Assembly: GCA_002372545.1 (NCBI GenBank)
Contig: DFHD01000080.1
Location: 96,320 to 113,174 of the forward strand
Source of the DNA: Lachnospiraceae bacterium UBA3732
GTDB lineage: Bacteria; Bacillota; Clostridia; Lachnospirales; Lachnospiraceae
Reading direction: 5' to 3'
Length of the DNA: 16,855 bases
Shown one piece after another: positions 1-6,377 of this stretch. Made by a program: the position numbers and the translations under genes. Each line of letters begins with the position of its first letter. The stretch's first letter is position 1. The notes beneath the pieces were generated by a model, which was given only the letters and a program-made list of their open reading frames with translations, did not search any database and was not told the DNA's origin.

Positions 1-468
1 ATTCACGACAGTCTCACCGGTATACCCCTGGATAACCACGATCTTCTTGCCATCCATATCGGAAGCCTTGGCAATATCGGAATCCTCCTTCACGATCATG
101 ACCTGTGTAGCTGTGTAGTAGGGAATAGAGAAATCAACGGCTTCCTTACGCTCATCGGTAACGGTCATACCGGCGATGACTGCATCAACTTCTCCGTTGG
201 AAAGTGCCATGATCAGGGAATCGAATTCCATGTTGTTGATCTCAACTGTCTTGCCCATGTCATCGCCGATCTGCTTTGCAATGGCCATATCGATACCATC
301 ATACTGACCGATCACACCGGATCCGGTTACATACTCAAAGGGAGGGAATTCCGCATTCGTACCGAATACAACCTTCTTATCATCCTCCTTTTTGCCGCAT
401 GCTGCAAGGCCTAGTGCCATGGTCACTGTCATGAGGCCGATCGCCAGTTTCTTTGCCAACTTTTTCAT
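1..468 (-). CDS. Polar amino-acid ABC transporter substrate-binding lipoprotein, 3' end missing
   Basis: This is the extracellular solute receptor of an amino-acid importer, which hands ligand to the permease and ATPase encoded just upstream. The start is the ATG at 466-468, preceded by AAGGAGT (477-483). The first 24 residues are a lipoprotein signal: a basic start (MKKLAKK), a hydrophobic stretch and the lipobox LAAC with Cys24 as the predicted lipidated residue. The mature part begins with a charged KKEDDKK linker and then shows family features of the periplasmic-binding type 3 fold: GTNAEFPPFEY near the start of lobe 1, MEFDSLIMALSNGEVDAV, and TDERKEAVDFS, whose Arg normally contacts the ligand carboxylate. 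156 codons are present, about 60 percent of a usual 260-280 residue protein; the C-terminal part lies beyond the window edge. Family call is firm; the exact amino acid carried cannot be read from the sequence. Confidence 0.92.
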   Translation of the reverse strand, partial: MKKLAKKLAIGLMTVTMALGLAACGKKEDDKKVVFGTNAEFPPFEYVTGSGVIGQYDGIDMAIAKQIGDDMGKTVEINNMEFDSLIMALSNGEVDAVIAGMTVTDERKEAVDFSIPYYTATQVMIVKEDSDIAKASDMDGKKIVVIQGYTGETVVN

Positions 469-568
469 TTTCTTAGACTCCTTCTTTTTTGTTTTTTATC
501 TTTCAGACCATTCGTACTGAACCGATCGCTGCTTCTGCTCTGTTCAGCATGGAATGATCCGGATTTAC

Positions 569-597
569 TGTATACTCAACTCTTCAGCATAGATCAA
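569..597 (-). promoter_or_regulatory. Candidate promoter for the substrate-binding protein gene
   Basis: On the minus strand TTGATC (592-597) and TATACA (569-574) are separated by exactly 17 nt. Each box matches the sigma-A consensus at 4 of 6 positions. It lies in the 177-nt gap between the ATPase stop and the lipoprotein start and would let the receptor be made in excess over the membrane parts, as is common. It is only a sequence match; read-through from upstream is equally possible. Confidence 0.4.
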
Positions 598-605
598 TTT
601 CATGA

Positions 606-648
606 TAATGAAAATGCTCTATATGCGAGGAAATGATTATTTTCATTA
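606..648. repeat. 10-bp A/T-rich inverted repeat after the ATPase gene
   Basis: TAATGAAAAT (606-615) and ATTTTCATTA (639-648) are perfect reverse complements with a 23-nt loop; one arm includes the TAA stop of the ATPase gene. There is no following T-run in the minus-strand direction, so it is not a standard terminator. It may stabilise the 3' end of a processed upstream message or be chance in A/T-rich DNA. Confidence 0.4.
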
Positions 649-1368
649 CAGCACCTTGCTGAGGAAGCTCTTTAATCTCTCATTCTGCGGATTATTGAAG
701 ATCTCCTCCGGCGTGCCTCTTTCCAGAATTACGCCTTCATCCATGAACAGGATCCGGCTGCCGACCTCTCTGGCAAAGCCCATCTCATGGGTCACCACGA
801 TCATGGTCATACCGCTCTCTGCCAGCTTCTTCATGACCTCCAGCACCTCTCCGACCATTTCCGGGTCAAGGGCAGATGTAGGCTCATCAAAGAGCATGAC
901 CTCCGGTTCCATGGCCAGCGCACGGGCAATAGCCACACGCTGCTGCTGTCCGCCGGAAAGCTGTTTGGGATACACATCAGCCTTATCGGAAAGGCCTACC
1001 GTTTTCAGAAGTTCAATAGCTTTCGCATCCGCCTGCTCCTGAGTCATCTTTTTCAGCTTGACCGGAGCCAGGGTGATATTTCTTTTTACAGTCAGATGCG
1101 GAAATAGATTGAAGTGCTGGAATACCATACCCATCTTCTGCCGGATATGATTTACATTGGCGCCGTGAGCGTTGATCTGAACGTCATCAATCCAGATTTC
1201 GCCGCTTTCCGCATCCTCCAGACGGTTGATGCACCTCAGGAAGGTACTTTTCCCGCTGCCGGAAGGACCGATCACAACAACAACCTCGCCCTCGTCAACC
1301 TCTTCATCGATGCCCTTCAGCACCTCTTTATTATTAAAATGTTTATGCAGATCGTGTACACGGATCAT
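646..1368 (-). CDS. glnQ: Polar amino-acid ABC transporter ATP-binding protein (GlnQ family)
   Basis: This is the cytoplasmic ATPase that powers uptake by the adjacent permease. At 240 residues it is the usual length for the GlnQ/HisP class. All nucleotide-site motifs are intact: Walker A GPSGSGKST (34-42), Q-loop Gln84, signature LSGGQQQR (137-144), Walker B VMLFDEP with catalytic Glu162, the D-loop SALD, and the switch His194 in VVTHEMGFAREV, a stretch typical of polar amino-acid importers. The start codon lies 9 nt after the permease stop, with an AGGAGG ribosome site inside that gap, so the two are co-transcribed and probably translationally coupled. The symbol denotes the family; glutamine specificity is not demonstrated, and the ligand could equally be another polar amino acid such as cystine or arginine. 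Confidence 0.95.
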   Translation of the reverse strand: MIRVHDLHKHFNNKEVLKGIDEEVDEGEVVVVIGPSGSGKSTFLRCINRLEDAESGEIWIDDVQINAHGANVNHIRQKMGMVFQHFNLFPHLTVKRNITLAPVKLKKMTQEQADAKAIELLKTVGLSDKADVYPKQLSGGQQQRVAIARALAMEPEVMLFDEPTSALDPEMVGEVLEVMKKLAESGMTMIVVTHEMGFAREVGSRILFMDEGVILERGTPEEIFNNPQNERLKSFLSKVL

Positions 1369-1377
1369 ATAAGCCTC

Positions 1378-2073
1378 CTATCTCTGATCGGACTTTCTCA
1401 GCCGTTTCTCAATCCTGCCCAGCAGAATGGTCAGCGCCTTGATGATCACAAAATAGATCACGGCAACTGCCAGAAGCGGCATCAGAGGCATATAGGTGGC
1501 GCTCTTGATAAAGTCGCCGGCCTTCTGCACATCCATCAGACCCACATAACCTACAATAGCGGTTTCCTTGATCAGGGTAATAAACTCATTTCCCATGGCC
1601 GGGAAAATATTCTTAAAAGCCTGGGGAATGATGATATACCGCATCGTCATACCCTTGCCGAGACCGAGAGACCGGCCGGCCTCTGTCTGTCCTTTATCGA
1701 TGGAAAGTATGCCTGCCCGGATGATCTCCGACACGTAAGCACCGGAATTGATGGCAAAGGCTATGGAACAGATGATCCATTTTTCCCAGTAAATATTGGC
1801 AAAAACAACAAAATAGATGATCATCAGCTGGGTAACCGAAGGGGTTCCCCGGATGACATCTGTATACACCTTGCCCAGAAACCGAAGCGGTTTATGACTG
1901 GAGAGATTGCAGAGCGCAATAAGAAATCCGATCAACAGACCAAGGATTGCCGCAAAAACGGATATTTTCAGCGTTACGCCTACTCCGTCCAGAAGAAGCT
2001 TCCATCTGTCTTCTTTTATAAATGTTTTTTCAAAGGTGTCAGAAAAACTGCTGAGGAACATCATTTCCCCCAT
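1378..2073 (-). CDS. Amino-acid ABC transporter permease (HisM/GlnP family)
   Basis: This is the membrane channel subunit of the importer. I place the start at the ATG at 2071-2073 (MGEMMFLSSF...), because AGGAGGTG sits 8 nt before it; the open frame continues 22 codons further upstream without a comparable ribosome site. The 231-residue product has an N-terminal amphipathic segment, a first membrane span around VTLKISVFAAILGLLIGFLI, the RGTP motif typical of polar amino-acid permeases (VIRGTPSVTQLMIIYF), further spans, and the EAA coupling loop EAGRSLGLGKGMTMRYIIIPQAF (given here as family motif) that docks on the ATPase. Only one permease gene is present, so the transporter is presumably a homodimer. 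Order on this strand is permease, ATPase, receptor. Confidence 0.93.
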   Translation of the reverse strand: MGEMMFLSSFSDTFEKTFIKEDRWKLLLDGVGVTLKISVFAAILGLLIGFLIALCNLSSHKPLRFLGKVYTDVIRGTPSVTQLMIIYFVVFANIYWEKWIICSIAFAINSGAYVSEIIRAGILSIDKGQTEAGRSLGLGKGMTMRYIIIPQAFKNIFPAMGNEFITLIKETAIVGYVGLMDVQKAGDFIKSATYMPLMPLLAVAVIYFVIIKALTILLGRIEKRLRKSDQR

Positions 2074-2121
2074 GCCAATGCACCTCCTGCATAATAATAC
2101 AAAAACACTGAGAACCGTTTT

Positions 2122-2150
2122 ATAATTGCATAAAAACACAATAAAGTCAA
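2122..2150 (-). promoter_or_regulatory. Candidate promoter of the ABC transporter operon
   Basis: On the minus strand TTGACT (2145-2150) is followed after 17 nt by AATTAT (2122-2127); a closer -10 match, TATAAA (2119-2124), lies at an overlong 20-nt spacing. The -35 box contains the TGA stop of the upstream sce7726-family gene, so the two units abut. No terminator hairpin separates them in the 73-nt gap, so read-through is also possible. Confidence 0.4.
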
Positions 2151-2803
2151 GCTTTACCGCGTTTTCGCCTGCGTATAACGTGTTTTGTCAGCGACGGAGC
2201 TCTTTTTTTTCTTACCCGGACACCGGTTTTCGTCTTCCGGACCTCGTTAGAAGCCTTCATTTTTTCATCAAAGATCGTATAGTCCCGCTCAAACAGCTCA
2301 TCCGTCTCCGCCTGCCTGAGCTCCTCCAAAGGCAGCTTTTCCAGAAGCTTTCCGATGATAAAATCCGCACTTCTGTCTCTATACTTCGGCAGACCCCTGG
2401 TATCCAGAATATGCCAGAGCTCCCTCTTCCACAGAATTTTTAACTGACGGCGGAGATCCAGCTTCGGTGAAGGAGCCGCAGGCCTCAGCTCTTCCACATG
2501 CTCTTCATCGATCAGAAGAAGGCCCCAGTAAGGCGGAACATGCTCCGCCGCATGAAGCCTGTGTTTTTTTCCGACAGCAAGATAACACAGATCATAGTTC
2601 CTTTCATAATCATGGATCTGAGTAACCAGCCGCGTATAGGAATCGCTGTCCGATTTTATTTCGATGCCGGCTATTTTCCCCGGCAGTACGACCACCACAT
2701 CCGCTCTGGACCGCTGGATCACCTTCTCCTCAAGCACACGGTTTTTGCCAAAGGTTTCATCCAGATAATCAAAAAGTGGCTCGCGCATATCCTTATCCAG
2801 CAT
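2147..2803 (-). CDS. sce7726-family protein, PD-(D/E)XK nuclease-like (MmcB-like)
   Basis: The first about 105 residues match the pattern of the sce7726 family, predicted nucleases related to MmcB. Visible core: KDMREPLFDYLDE at the start, Asp35 in RSRADVVVVL, then Glu48 and Lys50 in GIEIKSDSDSY (the D...ExK of the PD-(D/E)XK fold), followed by Gln62 and Tyr66 in a helix, resembling the QxxxY element of this superfamily. A second part (115-180) is helical and family-typical. The C-terminal 31 residues (188-218) hold 15 Lys/Arg, a strongly basic tail that could bind nucleic acid. The start has GGAG 6 nt before it. No partner gene of a restriction or defence system adjoins it; family members are reported both alone and near mobile DNA. 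The catalytic residues look intact but no biochemical role is established by this sequence. Confidence 0.8.
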   Translation of the reverse strand: MLDKDMREPLFDYLDETFGKNRVLEEKVIQRSRADVVVVLPGKIAGIEIKSDSDSYTRLVTQIHDYERNYDLCYLAVGKKHRLHAAEHVPPYWGLLLIDEEHVEELRPAAPSPKLDLRRQLKILWKRELWHILDTRGLPKYRDRSADFIIGKLLEKLPLEELRQAETDELFERDYTIFDEKMKASNEVRKTKTGVRVRKKRAPSLTKHVIRRRKRGKA

Positions 2804-2824
2804 TTACAGCTCCGTTTTCCACAG

Positions 2825-2856
2825 AAAAAGCCCGTGGACTCTGCCACGGACTTTTT
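2825..2856. terminator. Intrinsic terminator after the HPr-like gene
   Basis: CCGTGG (2832-2837) and CCACGG (2844-2849) form a six-pair stem with a 6-nt loop, extended after one mismatch by AAAAAG (2825-2830) against CTTTTT (2851-2856). On the minus strand it reads as a GC stem followed by a T-rich run, 100 nt after the HPr-like stop. Near symmetry allows function in both directions. It ends 22 nt before the sce7726-family start codon. Confidence 0.85.
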
Positions 2857-2896
2857 ATCCGCTTATTTCACATTTTTCCAAAACCCGGAACATCTT

Positions 2897-2924
2897 ATCA
2901 TAAATAATCAAACCGACTTGTCAT
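2897..2924 (-). promoter_or_regulatory. Candidate promoter for the sce7726-family gene
   Basis: On the minus strand ATGACA (2919-2924) and TATGAT (2897-2902) each match the consensus at 5 of 6 positions with a 16-nt spacer. If used, transcription starts near 2890 and the terminator at 2825-2856 lies in the leader of the sce7726-family message. A short inverted repeat, ACCCGG (2883-2888) with CCGGGT (2932-2937), brackets this promoter. Confidence 0.35.
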
Positions 2925-2955
2925 TCAGAAACCGGGTACTACGGGGGACTATGGC

Positions 2956-3189
2956 TTACTCAGCCAGATACGGCTTAACCGTTTCCATAATGGAATCGAT
3001 CTCATCCTCAGCGTAGATATTCAGCTGAATGGGCTTGGAAATATCCAGACTGAAAATACCCATGATGGACTTTGCATCAATAACATAACGTCCTGCAACC
3101 AGATCAAAATCTGCCTTATAGCCGCTGATATCGTTAACAAACGCTTTTACCTTGTCAATGGAATTCAGTGATACCTTTACCGTTGTCAT
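2956..3189 (-). CDS. HPr-like protein lacking the phosphorylatable histidine
   Basis: The fold family is HPr, the small carrier of the sugar phosphotransferase system. I choose the ATG at 3187-3189, preceded by AGGAGG; the frame can be extended 10 codons upstream but that part overlaps the ribosome site. The product has 77 residues against 85-88 for classical HPr. The second half keeps the HPr core YVIDAKSIMGIFSLD, including Ser41 at the position of the regulatory Ser46 of Bacillus HPr. The usual active-site stretch with His15 (GLHARPA) is absent, replaced by NSIDKVKAFVND, and the whole protein contains no histidine. It therefore cannot be a normal phosphoryl carrier; it may be a regulatory or binding paralogue. 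Monocistronic by appearance: own promoter upstream and terminator downstream. Confidence 0.85.
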   Translation of the reverse strand: MTTVKVSLNSIDKVKAFVNDISGYKADFDLVAGRYVIDAKSIMGIFSLDISKPIQLNIYAEDEIDSIMETVKPYLAE

Positions 3190-3205
3190 TTCAAACCTCC
3201 TAAAG

Positions 3206-3235
3206 TTTACATGAATCATGCGATTATGCTATAAT
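3206..3235 (+). promoter_or_regulatory. Promoter of mtaB
   Basis: TTTACA (3206-3211) and a perfect TATAAT (3230-3235) are separated by 18 nt, and TG at 3227-3228 makes an extended -10 (TGCTATAAT). Expected start of transcription is near 3242, giving a leader of about 28 nt with AAGGGGA before the ATG at 3270. Confidence 0.75.
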
Positions 3236-3247
3236 ATTTCTATCACT

Positions 3248-3276
3248 ATAATAAGGGGATTACGCATAAATGTCAA
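3248..3276 (-). promoter_or_regulatory. Promoter of the HPr-like gene, overlapping the mtaB start
   Basis: On the minus strand a perfect TTGACA (3271-3276) is followed after 17 nt by TATTAT (3248-3253, 5 of 6). The -35 box shares two bases with the mtaB start codon. Predicted transcription begins near 3241, about one position from the predicted mtaB start on the other strand, so the two promoters are back to back and overlap. Confidence 0.75.
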
Positions 3277-4691
3277 CCCAAAACCGTGTGTCATTAACAG
3301 GCAGGAGCTTTCATATCATTACACTTGGCTGTAAAGTCAATCAATTTGAATCCGATGCCATGCGCCGTCTTTTAGAGGAGGCCGGTGCAGTCTGGTCCGG
3401 CCTCGAACAGGCAGAGATCTGCATCATCAATACCTGCTCGGTAACCAATATTGCTGACCGGAAATCCCGGCAGATGATGCATCACGCCAGAAAGCTTCGT
3501 CCCAACGCCGTGATCGCAGCCTGCGGCTGCTATGTCCAGGCTGCCGGCGAGTCTCTTCTCAGGGATGGCTCAGTTGACCTTCTCATCGGCAATGACAGAA
3601 AGAGTCAGGTTTCTGAGATCCTTTATGAATATCTGAATCCGTTTCCGGAGATTACCGATGATAAGACCGCCGTACTTTACGATGGAAAGTCCGGGGTGCC
3701 AAATCTTTCACAGGATCCACGAAAACGTCTGTTTATGACGGATATCAGCGCACCCTGCAAATTCGAACAGCTTCCTGCCGCCCTTCCCGGTTCCATGACC
3801 AGGGCTTACCTCAAGATACAGGATGGCTGCAACGCCTTCTGTACCTACTGCATCATTCCTTATGTCCGGGGAAGGATCCGGAACAAGCCTCTTGCAGATA
3901 TTCTTCGGGAAACCGGGGTTCTTGCCAGCGGCGGCGTAAGGGAGGTTGTTCTGACCGGCATACATCTCTCCGCCTTTGATGATGCGGAAAAGGCAAATGG
4001 AAGCACTCTCACTCTTACCGATGTAATCCGGCAGATTGCTGCGGTTCCCGGAATCGAACGGATCCGGCTGGGCTCGCTTGAGCCAAGAGTGATCACGCCG
4101 GAATTTCTTCAGGTGATCACATCCATTCCGAAGGTATGTCCCCACTTTCATCTTTCCCTGCAAAGCGCGGATGACCGGACGCTGAAACGAATGAACCGCC
4201 ATTATACCATAGAAGAATTTATGGATATCACCCGGCTTCTTCGCGAGGCCTATGACCGGCCCGCTCTCACGACCGATGTGATCGTAGGCTTTCCCGGCGA
4301 AACAGAGGAGGAATTCGAAAATACCTGCGCGAACCTGGAAAAGCTGGACTTCTATGAAATGCACGTTTTCAAATACTCCCGCCGCAGGGGAACTCTGGCT
4401 GATAAAATGCCGGATCAGCTGACAGAGGCTGTGAAAAATGAAAGAAGCCGCCGGCTTCTTGCCATGACGGCTTCCCATAAAGCGAAATATGAAGCTTCCT
4501 TTAAGGGCGAGCAGCAAAACGTACTCGTGGAAGAGGTTCTGCGGACCGATAAGGGAATTTTTCTCCGCGGACATACCGAACGGTATATTCTGGTGGATAT
4601 CCCGTTCGAATGCCTGTCATCTTCCTGCAGCATTTCGAACCAGCCCGCACCAGAGGAATTCATCAACCGGATCATCAGCTTTAAAAACTGA
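3270..4691 (+). CDS. mtaB: tRNA (N6-threonylcarbamoyladenosine-37-C2)-methylthiotransferase MtaB
   Basis: This radical-SAM enzyme adds a methylthio group to t6A37 of tRNAs reading ANN codons, giving ms2t6A, which stabilises decoding. Its 473 residues show the three expected parts. The N-terminal UPF0004 domain binds the auxiliary iron-sulfur cluster with TLGCKVNQFESDA (Cys21), INTCSVT (Cys56) and ACGCYVQ (Cys87); GCKVNQ is characteristic of MtaB (YqeV) over MiaB or RimO. The radical-SAM cluster motif CNAFCTYC has Cys187, Cys191 and Cys194. The C-terminal part (about 405-445) is the TRAM RNA-binding domain. It is longer than the typical 430-450 residues, partly by the segment 150-175 between the two main domains. 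In Bacillus this gene follows rsmE in the dnaK operon; here it stands alone on the opposite strand. Confidence 0.93.
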   Translation: MSTQNRVSLTGRSFHIITLGCKVNQFESDAMRRLLEEAGAVWSGLEQAEICIINTCSVTNIADRKSRQMMHHARKLRPNAVIAACGCYVQAAGESLLRDGSVDLLIGNDRKSQVSEILYEYLNPFPEITDDKTAVLYDGKSGVPNLSQDPRKRLFMTDISAPCKFEQLPAALPGSMTRAYLKIQDGCNAFCTYCIIPYVRGRIRNKPLADILRETGVLASGGVREVVLTGIHLSAFDDAEKANGSTLTLTDVIRQIAAVPGIERIRLGSLEPRVITPEFLQVITSIPKVCPHFHLSLQSADDRTLKRMNRHYTIEEFMDITRLLREAYDRPALTTDVIVGFPGETEEEFENTCANLEKLDFYEMHVFKYSRRRGTLADKMPDQLTEAVKNERSRRLLAMTASHKAKYEASFKGEQQNVLVEEVLRTDKGIFLRGHTERYILVDIPFECLSSSCSISNQPAPEEFINRIISFKN

Positions 4692-4706
4692 TAGTATGGC
4701 ACCGTT

Positions 4707-6023
4707 TTATTTTACGAAATCTCTGAAGATAAAGCTCATAACCTCGGCTCTTGTACATGTGGCACCCGGCGCAAAGGTTGTTTCCGTTTTTCCATACGTC
4801 ACGCCCGTTTCATTTGCCCAGATCACGGCATCCTCGTACCAGGCGCCGGCCTTTACATCCTCAAAATGATTATCGGCCTCAATTACCGGAGATTTTTCGT
4901 AACGCCAGATGAAGCTTACGATCTCGGAACGTGTACAGGTCTTGTTCGGCTGGAAACTGTTTTTCGTAATACCTGAAGTGATATTATTTTCATATGCCCA
5001 GAGAACCGCTTTATAATAATATTTGCTTTCAGATATATCCCGGAACGGATTTTCACTCGTTTCCGGTTCGGGACATCCGTCTGCCCTCCAAAGGAATGTC
5101 ACTACCTCGGCACGGCTGCAGCCGTCATTGGGAGCAAACGTTGTTGCAGTTTTACCGGAAGTAATCCCGTTTTCCAAAGCCCAGTCGATCGGATCATGCG
5201 ACCATTTTCCTCTTTTGGGCATATCGGTAAATTTAACGCCTGGGCAATCCTCATCCGATGTACAGGGCGTAAACTCCACCGGAACATCTTTTGCTATAAG
5301 GAAATGAACCGGTTCGACCAGATTGACTCCTTCGGGCGCGACTGCCGTAATAAGAAATTGCGTATCCTCTTCCACTTCAGGAACTTTGATCACTACTTTT
5401 CCTTCCGCATCCGTTTTTCCCAGTTCAATAAAAACATTACTGTCATCATAGTATCCGACTGCAGCACCGTTAACCGGAAGAGAGACCGGACTATATCTTT
5501 CATCAAAATCACTCTTATTCAGCGTCAGCTCTAATTCCTGCCCTTCATCCATTTCCGATGATGTTTCGGTAAAAAATGCATATCGATCCGAGTAGCGATT
5601 CAGATCGCTGAAAACGTAGGCGGCAATATAATCCTGATCGCTGAGCTGAGCATCCAGTTCACCCAATGCATTATTCCTGTAATAGCCGAAGCTTCCACCA
5701 TTCTCAATACCCCAAAGCTTCTGGATGCCTTTACCGTACATACCCGTTACTGTCTTGTAACCTGCCGCTGAACCTCCTTCAAAACACTCGTCATGAACAG
5801 CGATCAGAGCATCGTTTACCGTAATTCTTTCATCATCATCAAGATCGCTGACATTAAGCGCCGAAAGCGCAGCAACAGTAGACTCTCCATCATTGATGGA
5901 GATGAATACAGTAACCTCCTCATCCGCCCGAGCTCTGGCGGAAGGAACAAAAGCTGTCATGGCAACAAAAAACAAACTGCATAATGCTGCCATACATTTT
6001 CCCGCTGCATGTCTTTTCTTCAT
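4707..6023 (-). CDS. Secreted surface protein with three SLH domains
   Basis: A 438-residue exported protein. Residues 1-33 form a Sec signal peptide (MKKRHAAGK, hydrophobic AALCSLFFVAMTAFV, cut near ARA). Residues 35-145 form a globular domain common in gut Clostridia surface proteins, with a calcium-loop-like LDDDERITVNDALIA (61-75) and a KLWGIENGGSFGYYRNNA stretch reminiscent of DUF4430-type domains. Residues 150-245 look like an Ig-type beta sandwich (TDAEGKVVIKVPEVEE). Then come three SLH repeats (about 264-314, 326-376, 387-436), each ending in TFAPN/SFQPN followed by C(S/T)R(A/S)E and a FLWR/FIWR helix. SLH repeats bind pyruvylated secondary wall polymer, so the protein is held at the wall. 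The start is supported by AAGGGGGA. It converges on mtaB with 15 nt between stop codons. Function beyond anchoring is unknown. Confidence 0.85.
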   Translation of the reverse strand: MKKRHAAGKCMAALCSLFFVAMTAFVPSARARADEEVTVFISINDGESTVAALSALNVSDLDDDERITVNDALIAVHDECFEGGSAAGYKTVTGMYGKGIQKLWGIENGGSFGYYRNNALGELDAQLSDQDYIAAYVFSDLNRYSDRYAFFTETSSEMDEGQELELTLNKSDFDERYSPVSLPVNGAAVGYYDDSNVFIELGKTDAEGKVVIKVPEVEEDTQFLITAVAPEGVNLVEPVHFLIAKDVPVEFTPCTSDEDCPGVKFTDMPKRGKWSHDPIDWALENGITSGKTATTFAPNDGCSRAEVVTFLWRADGCPEPETSENPFRDISESKYYYKAVLWAYENNITSGITKNSFQPNKTCTRSEIVSFIWRYEKSPVIEADNHFEDVKAGAWYEDAVIWANETGVTYGKTETTFAPGATCTRAEVMSFIFRDFVK

Positions 6024-6119
6024 CTTATCTCAATCCCCCTTCAACTTTTCTGTTACGTCTTTTATCCGCTTGCATCATATGGGACAAAACCGCAACATTG
6101 TTATATCAGCTACACATAG

Positions 6120-6148
6120 AGTATAACCATTTTAGGCGCATGTATCAA
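6120..6148 (-). promoter_or_regulatory. Promoter of the 438-residue SLH protein gene
   Basis: On the minus strand TTGATA (6143-6148) and TATACT (6120-6125) have a 17-nt spacer, each 5 of 6 to consensus. Transcription would begin near 6113, leaving a leader of about 90 nt in which I see no riboswitch-like structure. Confidence 0.65.
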
Positions 6149-6182
6149 GATAAAATCGAGCAGCAACGAGGCTTTTAATAAC

Positions 6183-6208
6183 AAAAAAATCACGCTAACG
6201 CGTGATTT
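6183..6208 (-). terminator. Distal copy of the tRNA terminator hairpin
   Basis: AAATCACGC (6187-6195) and GCGTGATTT (6200-6208) form a 9-pair stem with a 4-nt loop, followed on the minus strand by a T-run. It is identical in stem and loop to the hairpin directly after the tRNA at 6349-6370 and belongs to the duplicated stretch described separately. Confidence 0.8.
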
Positions 6209-6342
6209 CTTTTTGTAGTCCGTAGGGGAATCCCACCGGCGGCTCCGCCGCCTTTCAGGCCGGGCTTCGATCGAACGACCCACCGGGTCGTTCTTGCGGC
6301 TGTCGCCGCATCTCGCCGTTCGATTCCTCTGATTCAGACTAC

Positions 6343-6370
6343 AAAAAAAAATCACGCTAACGCGTGATTT
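6343..6370 (-). terminator. Intrinsic terminator of tRNA-Glu
   Basis: AAATCACGC (6349-6357) pairs with GCGTGATTT (6362-6370) around a TAAC loop. In the minus-strand direction the stem is followed by a run of T (A-run 6343-6348 on the plus strand). It begins 8 nt after the mature 3' end of the tRNA, the normal place for a tRNA terminator. Confidence 0.9.
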
Positions 6371-6377
6371 CTTTTTG

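Noticed and set aside
606..648. A transcription terminator after the ATPase gene
   Set aside because: The inverted repeat is A/T-rich with a 23-nt loop and no T-run after it, so it lacks the features of an intrinsic terminator.
1114..2094. A 326-codon open frame on the plus strand
   Set aside because: It lies fully antisense to the ABC permease and ATPase genes, which carry every family motif; its translation has no recognisable domain.
3708..4574. A 288-codon open frame on the minus strand
   Set aside because: Antisense to mtaB, no domain, no ribosome site; a by-product of codon use in the real gene.
6213..6347. A second tRNA gene
   Set aside because: Only the 3' end of tRNA-Glu is duplicated; there is no D-arm or anticodon arm and no full acceptor pairing partner.
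6110..6355. An 81-codon open frame over the structured element next to the tRNA
   Set aside because: It runs through two perfect terminators and hairpins, has an arginine-rich arbitrary translation and no ribosome site.
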